From NCBI RefSeq assembly GCF_009870125.1, contig NC_046680.1, positions 7,006,001 to 7,070,000 on the forward strand: DNA of 64,000 nucleotides. The letters run 5' to 3'. The notes beneath the pieces were generated by a model, which saw only the letters and a program-made list of their open reading frames with translations, was not told the origin of the DNA and did not search any database. Made by a program: the position numbers and the translations under genes. Below are positions 24,733 to 36,445 of the stretch, piece by piece. Numbering within the stretch: the stretch's first letter is position 1; the number at the start of each line of letters is the position of its first letter. The DNA comes from Drosophila pseudoobscura. Lineage: Eukaryota; Arthropoda; Insecta; Diptera; Drosophilidae.

Positions 24733-26940
24733 ATGTCCTGCTTTTCCCACGTGATGAACCCCATAACGGGTGAGAACTCATGGCAGGAGCGCGAGGACGA
24801 CTACGATTACCATCAGGAGGTGGCCAATGCCGGCTTCGGCGACATGCTGCATGACTGGGAGAGGAATCAGAAGTATTTCGCGGCTCTAAGGAAAACCATT
24901 AAGGGAATGCGTGCCGCAGGAAGGGAAGTACATGTCCTGGACATTGGAACCGGGACCGGCATACTCTCAATGATGGCCTTAAAAGCTGGGGCGGACTCCG
25001 TCACGGCCTGCGAGGCATTTCTGCCCATGGCAAATTGTGCTGCCAAGATATTCACCGACAATGGAGTCGGCGACAAGGTCCAGCTGATTCGAAAACGCTC
25101 CACAGACATCAAAATTGGCGCGGACTTGGACATGCCACAGCGGGCGAATCTCCTGGTAGCTGAGCTGCTGGACACAGAGCTGATTGGCGAGGGCGCCATC
25201 AGCATCTACAATCATGCCCATGCCGAGCTGCTCACCGATGACGCTCTGTGTATACCGGCCCGTGCCAGGTGCTACGCCCAGGTGGCTCAGTCGCCGCTCG
25301 CCTCGCAATGGAACAGCCTAAAGATTCTCCCAAATCTGGATGGTGAAGCCTTGCTCCGTCCGCCAGAACAGTTGAAGAGCTGCAAGGGAGAGGCTGCTCT
25401 TCATGATGTTCAGCTCTCGCAGCTGCCGGCCGGCACCTTTCGCCTGCTGACAGAGCCCATCGAGATCTTCCAGCTCGATTTTCAGCGTAAAGAAAAGAGA
25501 GAGAAGCAGAGGGAGAAACTGGTGCAGCTGCAGGCGAGTCAGCCGGGTGCCGCGGAGCTGGTGTTCTACTGGTGGGACATACAACTGGACGATCAAGGGG
25601 AAATCCTGCTTAGCTGTGCTCCGTACTGGGCCCATCCGGAGCTCAACGAGTTGTCTGCCAGCAAGGAAGAACGCTTACCTGTGGCCAATGTAGTGCCCTG
25701 GCGGGATCACTGGATGCAGGCCATCTATTACGTGCCCAAACCGCCGCAGTTGGCCACTGCTGGTCAGGACTTCTACTTGAGCTGTCACCACGATGAGTAC
25801 TCGCTCTGGTTCGATGCTATGCTGGAGGCTCCGGCCAAAACCGTGCGTCGGCATACCTGCTCCTGTGACCTGCACATGACCTACTCCCGCAGCAGAATCG
25901 GCCAGCTAAATCAGGCCATACGCAACAAACGTTACCTGCGATACCTGGAGGCGACCATAGTGCCAAAACAATCGAACGTCCTGGTCCTAGGAAATGGCTG
26001 TATGCTAGGGCTGGCTAGCGCGGCCCTTGGGGCAGCCTCGGTTCAGCTTCACGAGCCACATCGATTCTCACGCCGTCTGATCGACTCAATTGTGCAGCAC
26101 AACGAATTGAAGAATGTTAAGTATGTGGAGAACGTTGAGCAACTGAAGGACACTGAATTGATCGCTCTGAGCCATGTCTTTGCTGAACCCTACTTCCTCA
26201 ATGCTATTCTGCCTTGGGATAACTTTTACTTTGGCACATTGCTGATGAAACTAAAGGATAAACTACCGGAGAAAGTGGAGATTTCGCCATGTGAGGCGAG
26301 AATATTTGCCCTGCCCGTGGAGTTCTTGGATTTACACAAGATTCGTGCTCCTGTTGGGAGCTGCGAAGGGTTCGATCTACGTCTCTTTGATGAAATGGTC
26401 GAGGTAAATGTGATTTTGATGGATTTTGCTGACTCCCGTGAGACTTTTACGAATTGCATTACTTACAGAGATCCGCTGAACAGGCAGTGTCCCTGGTGGA
26501 GGCGCAACCATTGTGGGAGTATCCTAGTCGCGCGCTAGCCGAGCCCCAGCAGCTTCTCAGCGTTGACTTTGCCAACTTCAATGTCGAGCACCATCTCAAG
26601 GGAAGCATAGAGCTGACGCAGTAAGTCTTAATCATTGCAATCTCTGGATGTAATCAGCGCATGATCTATATATTCATTTTCCAGATCGGGTGTGTGCAAT
26701 GGAATTACTCTTTGGGTGGACTGGCATTTGGATAAGACCAACAATCCCAAGTCCATCGTAAGCACCGGCCCCAGCGAAGCAGTAGTTCCAGGCGAGTTTG
26801 TCAAGTGGGATATGTTTGTGCGCCAGGGCGTGCACTTTCCAAGGAAACCCACCGACCTTTCCGGCCGTGTGGCGTGGAGTACAGATTTCAAGCCATTGCT
26901 GGGCCAGCTGAAATTTGGCTTTTCACAAGAAAAGAGATGA
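24733..26940 (+). CDS. Art7: Protein arginine N-methyltransferase 7
   Basis: Exons 24733-26403, 26469-26620 and 26685-26940, with GT-AG introns and consistent phases, give 692 residues. The N-terminal catalytic half carries the SAM-binding motif VLDIGTGTGILSMMALKAGA and the acidic loop LLVAELLDTELIGEGA typical of PRMT7. The C-terminal half holds a second, degenerate methyltransferase-like fold (VLVLGNGCMLGLASAALGAA), the tandem arrangement that defines the family. PRMT7 uses S-adenosylmethionine to monomethylate arginine in histones and RNP proteins. The start chosen begins MSCFSHVMNPITG, where similarity to the fly and human proteins starts. An in-frame ATG at 24688 would add 15 residues. 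The gene is convergent with the tektin gene, stop codons 105 bp apart. Confidence 0.96.
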
Positions 26941-27045
26941 ACTGCGCATATAAATGTTCATTAATTCACATAAATTTAGACAATTAAACAAAGAATCAAA
27001 CTGGGAAACAGAAAACTTTGAAACGGCGATTATAAGCTTAACATT

Positions 27046-28461
27046 TTATGTCTTTGGAATCTCATCCTCCATGCGCGTGAGCACAATGTTCCTGTCCGTC
27101 TGGGCACTCGGATTGGCGATCTTCAGGCCGAACTCGCCACCCTTGAGACGTTGGCGCAAGTCGAGGGCCCGTATGTCAGTCATCAAGGAATGTTGCTTGT
27201 TTTCCAGATCCACATCGATCTTTTGGGCATGCTCCTCCATGAGGTTGTAATTGGCCTTGCTTTCCTCAATCTTGGCAATCAGACGACGGCGGATCTCGCG
27301 GAGCTTCTCCACCTCCACACAGAGCATCTCGTGAGCTTGGTCCATGCACAGCTCCATGCCCGAACGTTGGGCACGATTCTCCAGCCGTGTTTCGGCCAAC
27401 TTCAATCCGTCGGACTTGTCACGCAACGCCTGCTCCAGCGTCTTGATCTCACAAACCGCCTGCTCCATTTCGTCCTTCATTTTCATCTTCTGCCACTCGA
27501 GTTCGTTGCGTGCACGCTGGGTCTCAAAGATGCGCTTGCGAATGGTGTGCTCGGCGCGCTCCTGCTGCGACTGGAGCATGTTGCGGGCTTTCTCACGGCA
27601 CACGAACAAAGCCTCACGAATGGCATAAGTGTCGGCCAGCTCATTCTCCGCCAGCTGCTTCATGTTCTTCACATGCTCCAACCAGGTCTCGTAGGAACAC
27701 GAGCTACAAAGAATCACCATCTCACTGTGGTTCACAAACATCGTACGATTGAGGGCTACTCACTTCTTTGGATTCCTGGTGGGATCCGGCTTGTAAGATA
27801 TGTTCGCGGCGTTGCGGTCCAAAGCCAATTGTGAATTGTCTAGCTCGACTGCCTCCAGTTTGTTGTCGATCTCCATGCCGATCTTGAAGCGCACCTCCTC
27901 CAGGCGAGTCAGCTTCTCCCAAGCCTTCTGGCAGCGGTCGGCCAGCAATCGTTGATTGTTCTCCAAAATGGCCAGCTCGTTCTTGATCTCCGTGTCGGCC
28001 TCATCGTAGGTCATCTCAGAGCCAAGACGGCCATCACGCATGGTCAGGCACTCGGCAATGACCGATATGGGACCAGTCAGCGTCTCCAGCTCGCGTTCGG
28101 TTGCATTTTTCTCCTCCTGGAGCAGGTAAATCTCGCGCTCAATACGCTCAAATGTCTTCGATATGATGTCGCGCCAACGATTCAGCTCGGATATACTGAA
28201 ACAGAGACAGCAGTCAAACTTGGCCCGTAGAACTACAACCCCTTCTCACCGGTCTGTTAGGCTCTCATTGGTCTCATAGTTGGCCCAGTCGCCTTCGATC
28301 CTGGTCTCGTTCCGCAACGAACGCGATGCGTGGCGTATGGCGAAGGCGTCCGATCGACGGGCATCTGCAACATTCCGCAGCTGGCTAACGCGAGCATGCC
28401 AATCCGTCAGCGAGATATGCTGCAGCGGCTTCTCCATTGTGACCACCGAATGGAAAGCCAT
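27046..28461 (-). CDS. Tektin (tektin-2 type)
   Basis: Exons 28461-28250, 28195-27764 and 27703-27046 with two introns of 54 and 60 bp give 433 residues, close to human TEKT2 at 430. The protein is almost entirely coiled-coil. Landmarks shared with TEKT2 include LTDWHARV near the start, a conserved ECLTMRDGR, ISYKPDPTRNP at the central break, and ALDLRQRL near the end. The tektin nonapeptide (RPNVELCRD in most members) appears as RSGMELCMD, a derived version. Tektins form filaments inside doublet microtubules of cilia and flagella, so expression in testis or chordotonal neurons is expected. It runs convergent to PRMT7. Confidence 0.92.
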
Positions 28462-30269
28462 GATGATATAAAATGTACGAAAATGTTAGACGAAAAATAT
28501 ATTTATTTTTGCTCTCAACAGGAACGCTTCAGAACTTTGACTGAATTAAAGGTACGAGAATTTTCACATCGATTGAACAAAGTTTGAAGTTTGTTTGGAT
28601 TAAGAACACTAGATCTCCAAGGCGCTGCGTCATTGTCAAGGACTACTCAGAGGACTCTGTTTTGTATGGAAATTTTGGAGGGCATTGGCATTGACATAGT
28701 AACCACAGCTCTGGATATGAAACAATAATGTGAGGTGTTTGCCGTAGAATGAGTACTACAGTTGGTTAATTAGCATCAGAATCTTAACGGATATTCATTT
28801 ATAGTTTGTATATATTTAAATTTTTAAACTTTGAGCGAAGATATGGCGGCCTTTTTAAAAGTGCACCCGTTATGCCGAAAGGGTGGCAGCACTATTTTTC
28901 AATCAACATTTCGTCTGGTTTTTTGTTGAACATTTCGTTTAAACCGGGTTTTAGACAAATTACAGTAAATGGGAGTACTTAAAAGTAGTTTATCATGAAC
29001 AACATGTATTCATCAATCGTTTAAAATGTTGTGGGCATGGCTAAGTAGAACATTTAGCTAGTAATATTGGACGGAATATCAAAATGGAACAATAGGAACA
29101 ACTATCCACTTTCGTTGTTCTTTGTTTGACCTTTTTCGCTAAAACCTTTTTTTAGGCAAAATCGAATAAAAGCATATGTTTAAAATAAGCCAGTCAAGTA
29201 GAAAATAGGTTAATTAATCGGATAAAATTCTGTGGGCAGAGCTGATGGTTCTTTCTAGCTAGTAATATCAAATCGAATATCATAATCGAGGAATATGGTT
29301 TCCCATCCTTGACGGAGAACAATTAACCCATTGTTAGCCAAGGTGGTATTTTAACATCGCACAGAAAATAATACAAATTTAATCATTTTAGCGCAGTTCA
29401 GGTGAAAGATATTGTGGGTTTTTGTATGCAAAGATGGAGGATAAGATGGACCTTCAAGAGTCATTACTATTATAAGTATTACTTGTATCATTTTTCGCGG
29501 TTTAACTCACGTTGTTATACAGGGGGGCTTAAGCGGGTTAAGTTCGTTTTGAAACACTGCTGATGCGGAATTAAATGAATCTAAAAATTTTAGTTTAAAA
29601 GTAAACACGGAGAGCTCGTCTGCAGGCGTAAGTGGCACCGCGATCGATTCTGGCTGTTAATGTTCATCAATTTTCCAAACATGCAAACGCCCACGAACGT
29701 TCTTAAGTGTACTTTCTCGAAGAGGAACGTTCAAGACACGCATCTCGTCGTTGGGCACAAACGAAATTTTTATCAATTTATAAATTGAAACCCGTCTGCA
29801 GCCAGCCAGCCGCAAATGCGCAGGGTACAAAGTTCGTTTCGTGTGCATTAGCCCGCTGTGTCTGTGTATTGTCTGTGGCTCTCAACATGAATACGAAAAC
29901 GCATGAGCGAAAATTTCGGTGGACCGACGCGAGTATACCCTTACCGTTTCGGAGATTTAAATAGTTAAATACATTGATAATAGCGATGTGTTCCGTTTAA
30001 ATTTTATGTTGAAGCTGCCTCGTTGAGAACAAAAGACTACAGATAGATGTGCGTTATTGATATTACCTGGATGAAGCTGCCTTTCATTGTGATTTACAAA
30101 ACAATGTTGCCCCTCGTAAGGGTATTCATTCAGATTACACATACAAATGCATAAAGGAATTAAAATGAATACAAATCTGAATGTGCCTGTTTTTGCAGTT
30201 TCTGTCCAACCGCTTCTTGTGCAAGTCGTTCACACCGATCTGATCTGATCCCCCTCTCACTCCACGGCC
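28462..30269. other. Intergenic with dispersed repeat
   Basis: Apart from repeat copy A (28903-29545) I see no exon. The flanks probably hold the promoters of the tektin gene (-) and the hydrolase gene (+). Confidence 0.5.
28903..29545 (+). repeat. Dispersed repeat copy A
   Basis: About 640 bp that recur in inverted orientation at 36499-37156 and, shorter, in the same orientation near 48020-48425. The left part contains two related units of roughly 190 bp, each with a CTAGCTAGTAATAT-type box and a TGTGGGCA box. The right part is a unique tail ending GGGGCTTAAGCGGGTTAAG. No coding capacity is visible. The layout, internal tandem units plus a conserved tail, fits a nonautonomous DNA element such as a Helitron-like (DINE-1-type) element, but the family is not established here. 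Confidence 0.75.
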
Positions 30270-33200
30270 ATGGCTGCGCACTTCCTTCGCACTGCATTTT
30301 ACGCAACTGCAGCAAAAAAATCGATAAGTCTACCGTTCGTTGCCGGCCGGACAGCCGCAACTTTAGCTGTGGGCCTTTCCTTTGGTGGTAAATGTTTGAA
30401 TGTAGAATGCTGCTCTATTTGAAGATGAAACCATTCAACTCACGTTTATTTATACATATTTATTTGTCTGTCCCCATCCGCCATTCGCCTGCCTCATGCA
30501 CAGCACAAAATAGCCGGAGCGCTGGCGCTGTTCCGTACGAGAATGTCTACGCGGACAATTTCTTCAGTGGGTGCGGGGGCACCATATCCACCGGTCTGCT
30601 GCGACCGATGGCCGAGTACCGGGAGATCCAACGGCCGCTATCTCGCAATTTCTCGAGCTTGAGCACCGGCGGGCCGCAGGTGGCACATGTAAGCATTACA
30701 TTACATATTCCATTATACTTTTCATCTTGTTGGCTTTTAATTGAACTTTAACCTGTAATTGCCCCAATAACCCCACCCTCCTCTTGCCTATGAACTTGCT
30801 TCTGCCTTATAATTGTGTGGGTTCTGTTCTGTTCTCTTCACTTCTTTTCATTTTTGAATTTGCATGCATGAATTGATTTCCTCTGTACTTTGAACCGTGT
30901 ATATGATTGCTCTCTCCCTCTATACTTCTTTCTCAGATTTTGTATGCCGATTAGGTGGTATACATATATTTGAAAAATATTTTATTGGGTTTTTAATTGC
31001 CTGCAATTTGTTGAGGACCATTTAACGCTTGAAGTAACTGGAAAATGATGGCCATTGGAGAATGTCGATTACGAAATGTTGTGCTGGAATCCGTATCGTA
31101 TCCTTGGGAGTACTCTTGGAACCACCCTCGCCCAGCAAGCTTCGATCAAGCACGCTCAATTGGGGCCAGCAGCAGCAGTGGCAGCTTTTTCCATGATATA
31201 CACACATCATAATGGCGCTCAATGCCAAGCTTTCGCCCAGAGCCCCCAAAGCGTGTGGCACTCTCATGAGTTCCAAGGCACATGTTGATTATACCTGGAA
31301 TTTAATGGACACAGGGGTATATTGGGTTCTTGACTAAAAAGTATTTCTATACCAAAAGACATCTAAAAGAGCCGACTGATTCTTGCGAAGATTCAATAGA
31401 AAGGCTCTACAATAAGCTCCTTCCTATATACAAATATGGACTCGAATCTACCAGTACTATTGTTTCGAGCCGAGAGTATTTGGGTATTTTCTAGTCGAGC
31501 CACTCTACTTCTACCCCTTCCAGTGCTGCCGCAATGTAATTCAAGCCGACGCCACAAACCGCCACTCTGATCCCTAATATGTATACACACGGGGACTCTC
31601 CTCACACACAAGCACAAAAGAATAACTATTTTCCATTGGAAGTAAGCTCCGCTGAATTCCACTAAGCTATCCACGATCGGACCACTGGATATATCGTGTC
31701 GCTTAGTCCGTCGTTGCACCTGCTGCCCTGGGCATCTTCGTTGCCATAATGGATTTCCTAATTGGAATTACATTATTGGTCGTACTAGTGGTGGTATTAC
31801 TTAAGGTCTATCGACGTCTGAAACGTGTGAGTGGCCGTGAACCGAAAGTTCAAGTTCAAAATGTCAAACCAAAGCGAAAGTCTCTCTCTTTGTCCGGTTC
31901 TCCTCCCCAATTCTCTGATATTCCGGTGTTTGCTGCTTAAATTATGTGACATCTTCTTCGCCTGTTCGTTCTTGGTACGGAAAGCGGAAACTAGCGCAGC
32001 TGGAAATTATTCCACTAATCTAAATTGCAACTCCTTATCGTCAGGTTTGCCTGCCTATCTTCAGACACAGGTGCTATCAATCGGTTTAGAGGTCTTAGCC
32101 ACCGGAAAAAAAGAACCCTGAATCGAAAACATAAGCCAAACCTTCGCTCCCCTTTCATTTAGTATTCAGCATTAGCGGGAAATTGACGCTTGGTAACGGC
32201 AGCTCCAGATAACTCGGTAAAAATCATTAATACGAAAATGACACGGCGAATGCAGAGATAATTATCGGTTGCATCATAAATTACGAAAAATCCATTATTG
32301 GATATAATTATTATCATTCAAGTGTAACGTTCGATTTTGAAGTGCCTGTCCTTTAGCTATATAACCAGACATAAACGCTCGATGGAATCTGTATCTCATA
32401 TAATCTTACCAGTACCGCCAGTACCGGTTGCAGTTTCTGTAAATACGAGTAGGCTCTGCGATTTATCAATAACTTGGTCTTATTATCACGTGTAAAGTGG
32501 CATAATCAAGGTCAGATTTTTTAGCTTTATCAAATTTGCATGGATATATATAGGTACATTACCCAATCCCACTCCATGCCCAATCTAATCACTCGATGAG
32601 ATTCTAACCGATCAGGCCACGCTGTCCACTACTATATTATATTTCCTATCTAATCGGGCATTGATTGAACCAACAACTGGACCTATCCAAACTATGGTTT
32701 AAAAACTAAATACATAGATTACCCCATAACAACGATTGGGAAAATATATCCGACTACTATCTATACCGTGTGTTTTCAGAGCGCCATGGCACCGTTGACG
32801 AATCGCCGGTATATATCTTCCCAAGATATTACCAAAAACATGACTCTCTATACTAGCAACAAAACGAAGATCGAAGTGGATCCCAAGACGCTTGCGTTTA
32901 AGAACCCGACTGGCAATCCCCTGGTTCTGATGATGGCCTGGCTGATGGCCAAGCAGAAACATCTGAAGAAATATGCCCAGATCTACACAGAAATGGGCTT
33001 CGATGTGATGGTGGTGCACATTACGCCCTGGCAGCTGTTGTGGCCCGTTAAGGGAACTCAGGTTAGAAAATCTATAACCATTCAACTACCACCTGTGCCA
33101 ACAATCACAATTAGTCACTAAAACATTCGATTGCATATTCAAGGTGGTGGCCGCCGAGACTCTCAAGTTTCTCGAGAACAACGCATCGTATGAACCGATC

Positions 33201-33734
33201 GTCATGCATGGCTTCTCCGTTGGAGCATACCAGTTGGGCGAGATTATGCTGCAGATGTCGCGCGATATGGATCGCTATGGCAGTATCCTGGAGCGCTTCG
33301 TTTGCCAGATTTGGGACAGTGCTGCCGACATTACAGAGATTCCAGTAGGCGTGCCCAAGTCCATCTTCCCCAAGAACGAACGCATGCAGAGCGCCCTGAG
33401 GAACTACACCCTTTACCATATGAAGACATTCCACAACCAGGCCACGATTCATTATATGCGCTCCAGCCAAATGTTCCACTCCACCCTGCTCAAGGCCCCG
33501 GCGCTGTTCTTCGTCTCTGACAACGATCCGATTGGCCCACCTTCATCGAATCAAGCTGTCCGCGAGAACTGGGAGAGGGCCAACGTAAAGGTCACATTCA
33601 AGTGCTGGGAACGTTCCCAGCATGCGGCCCACTACATGAAGCATCGGGATGAGTATCTGCAGACCTTGTTCCATCATCTGGAGACCTGTGGCGTACTCGA
33701 GGCCATTGGCGTCCCCAAGCGCGCCAAGTTGTAA
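30270..33734 (+). CDS. TMEM53/DUF829 alpha/beta-hydrolase-like protein
   Basis: Exons 30270-30387, 30504-30688, 32780-33061 and 33144-33734, phases consistent, give 391 residues. The C-terminal two thirds match the DUF829/TMEM53 family. They have a nucleophile elbow GFSVG (Ser220), a possible acid in SDNDPIG and a His in ERSQHAAHYMKHRDEY, a plausible Ser-Asp-His triad. The N-terminus (MAAHFLRTAFYATAAKK) is basic, Ala-rich and lacks acidic residues, like a mitochondrial targeting sequence. A second first exon inside intron 2 would replace it with a membrane anchor (separate entry). The substrate is unknown. Human TMEM53 is a nuclear-envelope/ER protein. An AATAAA is at 34030-34035. Confidence 0.88.
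31046..31213 (+). CDS. Possible small ORF inside DUF829 intron
   Basis: A 55-codon frame starting MMAIGECRLRNVVLESV and ending HDIHTS. It includes an aromatic/proline patch (SYPWEYSWNHPRP) and a Ser run. The composition looks more protein-like than its surroundings, but no splice site joins it in phase to the host gene and no promoter was seen. Probably chance; recorded because it might be a minor exon or decayed coding DNA. Confidence 0.15.
31749..31826 (+). CDS. Alternative first exon (membrane anchor) of DUF829 gene
   Basis: An ATG opens 26 codons that end exactly at a consensus GTGAGT donor in phase 0, the phase needed to join exon 32780-33061. The peptide starts MDFLIGITLLVVLVVV and ends KVYRRLKR: a single strongly hydrophobic helix followed by a basic stop-transfer. 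The product would be a 316-residue membrane-anchored isoform sharing the whole hydrolase domain, made from a second promoter inside the 2.1-kb intron. RNA evidence is not available here. Confidence 0.7.
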
Positions 33735-34090
33735 GCCCCTTAAGGCTGACGAATCGGTGATATACATTTAAACAGATATTCAACAATCAATGCGATTATG
33801 ATTTTACTTTAGTTTTTAAGATCTAACGTTTAACAAAAACAATTGTCCTACATCCGATTATCTATGTGCGTTTCCCAAGGTATAATCTTGAAACATATAT
33901 TTGGCTACGATCCCCCCGCAATGGTATCCACACCGGAATGCAAGCGGAATACGTAAATACGTGCGATAAAAGTCGTAACAGAAAGTTATATTATCTATAT
34001 TATCTTTTGAGATCGCCGCAGAACGGCTTAATAAAGTAAATTAACAGATAAATTATGCAACTATCAAAAAAAGAAAGAATTCTTATATCC

Positions 34091-34172
34091 CGCTGCGGAC
34101 AGGATTCGAACCTGTGCGGGTAGAACCCAATGGATTTCAAGTCCATCTCCTTAACCACTCGGACACCGCAGC
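34091..34172 (-). tRNA. tRNA-Ser (UGA), minus copy
   Basis: An 82-nt class II tRNA with acceptor stem GCTGCGG/CCGCAGC, discriminator G, anticodon loop CTTGAAA (anticodon TGA, reading UCA serine codons), a variable arm and a T loop GGTTCGAATCC. No intron. A run of seven T follows about 20 bases after the 3' end, the expected Pol III terminator. It is identical in sequence to the plus-strand copy at 34549. Confidence 0.96.
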
Positions 34173-34548
34173 ACATTTCATTTTCGCGTCAAATTTGCCA
34201 CTTGATAGGCGCCGTAAAGCGCCTCCTGTGAGGAACGTTAGGCAAAAACATTAACTAAGAAGCGGCGGAGATAAACCAAACTAGCCGTGAACTAGTTCTG
34301 GATTCGGTTCTAAGTACCAGGGCTAGCAAAAGTGTTTTTTTTTTAAACTCAACATGTAAAAAATGTACTCTTTTGTAACACAAAAAATTACTTTTCTTAT
34401 ATTTTAATTAAATTAATATTATGTTCATTTGATCTATTTCCAGATATGTGCCTCGAGCTCGAGCTGAAACATCTGCAAGAATATCCCACAGGTAGCGCGT
34501 TTGTGCACCCAGGCCCAAGAAGCATTTCTGGCAGGCGATTATATATCA

Positions 34549-34630
34549 GCTGCGGTGTCCGAGTGGTTAAGGAGATGGACTTGAAATCCATTGGGTTCTA
34601 CCCGCACAGGTTCGAATCCTGTCCGCAGCG
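34549..34630 (+). tRNA. tRNA-Ser (UGA), plus copy
   Basis: Identical 82-nt copy of the preceding tRNA in the opposite orientation, 376 bp away, so the two are divergently transcribed with their 5' ends facing each other. Anticodon TGA. A T-run near 34648 is the likely Pol III terminator. The internal A box (TGTCCGAGTGGTTA) and B box (GGTTCGAATCC) are intact, so both copies look functional. Confidence 0.96.
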
Positions 34631-34924
34631 GCAGTTCCCTGACGTTCTTTTTTTGTCCACTTTTCCTTTATTTTTTAATAACATTTTCTTCTTTTATTAT
34701 AACTTTAAACGACCTCAATTAAATCATTCTGTGGCCTTGAAACGAGTCTGGTTTTGTGGCTTGTATTCTTTTATGTATTTGTACGTCTGCTACAAAAATA
34801 GTTTGCATTTTGATTTATCTTTACAACTATGGTTTATATTTAATAAGAAGAAACTTAATACAAAACGTCTGTATTAAAAGAAGTTATAACCTAAAATCTA
34901 TCCACATTCGCCCCTGAACACTGT

Positions 34925-36342
34925 TCACTGCTTGCCCGGTGGTCGGTAGACGCCCACGACGACAGCGTGATCACGTTCGTACGGCTCCAGCGTGAGCTGT
35001 TCCTGTGGCTTCAGTTTGTCCGCCTGCATCTTCTTGACCTCGGCGGCAAATACCGCCTCAGGCTGCGCCGTCGAATCAATGCAGGATGCCTTAATCGAGA
35101 TGACAAAGTGTCCTCCGTTCTTAAGGAAGTGCTGTGCGTTAAGGGCCACAATACGGCCCTGATCAGGCTGGGCGACGTCTGCGAAGATGGTGTCGACCAT
35201 GCCTACCAGCATGCGGTATTTGTGGGGATGGCGAGCGTCTTCGATGATGGGTATGATGTTGGTGCGTTTCTTGGCCACATTTATCAGATCGCGACCCGAA
35301 CGATGTGAGAACTCCACGGCATAGACGAGACCCTCGGGCCCCACTACATCCGACACATGGGAAACTGTGGTACCAGAGGCGGCGCCCAGATACAACACCT
35401 TCGAGCCAGGGGGCATGTGAATCTTCTCCACGCCACCCAGAATGGCAGCTGCCAGCTTGGAACGGAAGGGATTCCACACACGGTACTCAATCTTCTCGCC
35501 ACCGGTCTGTGAAGGAAGCAAGAAAATTGTGTGAAACGCTGGACATAGATGAATATTTGTATCTATTGGGTGCTAAGAGATTTTGCCTCAGTTGTGCATT
35601 GTTCTAAGCGACCCAAGCGCACCTGAAGCTGCTTCACGTGTACCTGAAGTGCACACAGCCACCGGTGAACGCAAGGGCCGCTCATGACCACATAATGCCA
35701 TGTTCTGTACCCCTGCACAACATCATCATCAGCAGAACTCTAGTCTACAGGAAGTGTGATGCGAAAACTAACCTCGACAGAAATGCGCTTCTCTCCGTAG
35801 ACTTCGGATCCAGGCACAAAGTTGCGGGTGACCAGAGCATCTTCCTTGCCGCGTGCAATGAAGACTCCTTCGTGACGATGTGGCTCGATTGTGACTGTTT
35901 TGCCACCCTTGAACCCCCCGGCTCCGCCTCCACGACCGGCTCCTCGCCCTCCACGACCGCGATCGCCACCGCCGCGTCCTCCGAATCCTCCGCGACCACG
36001 TCCGCCACCGCGATCTCCACCGCCGCGTCCACCAAAGCCTCCGCGATCGCCACCGCCGCGTCCTCCAAAACCTCCTCGGCTACCACCGCGATCACCCCCG
36101 CCACGGCCACGGAACCCTCCGCCACCTCGTCCCTCGCCGCCACCGCCACGCCCACGGAAACCTCCGCCTCCTCCTCTGCCTACACCGCCACCGCGTGGAC
36201 TGAAACCTGTAGGAAGACACCAGTACATCATTTTATCAATATTCACACTCATTAGGAGGTTAAGTTCTATGTTTTTCTCGGTTTCAGAGACTGCCTTCAT
36301 TTGTTCATGGCAGTTTTCGCTTTCCTCACCTGGTTTTCCCAT
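34925..36342 (-). CDS. Fib: Fibrillarin, rRNA 2'-O-methyltransferase
   Basis: Exons 36342-36330 (13 nt), 36206-35773 and 35506-34925, phases consistent, give 342 residues, close to the D. melanogaster length. After MGKPGFSPRGG comes a Gly/Arg-rich (GAR) domain of RGG and GRGGGDRGG repeats to about residue 110. The methyltransferase domain follows, with SAM-binding [18 protein letters not shown], then [14 protein letters not shown] and FADVAQPDQ. Fibrillarin is the catalytic subunit of box C/D snoRNPs and also methylates a histone H2A glutamine. It acts in the nucleolus. A CACGTG E-box and Motif 1 lie upstream. Confidence 0.98.
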
Positions 36343-36445
36343 TTTTAAATGTTGTAGTTCAACTCTTTAATACAACTTAAGCGAAAATTGAATTGTCTGA
36401 GAAACACGCGGCCAGCAAAACGCTGTACCAACACAAGAAAGAAAA

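Noticed and set aside
27151-27834. Long plus-strand open frame opposite the tektin gene
   Set aside because: It is the antisense shadow of a strongly conserved coiled-coil coding region; Leu/His-rich composition, no domain.
35638-36370. Pro/Arg- and Thr/Ser-rich frames opposite the fibrillarin GAR domain
   Set aside because: They arise from reading GGC/CGT-type Gly/Arg repeats on the other strand.
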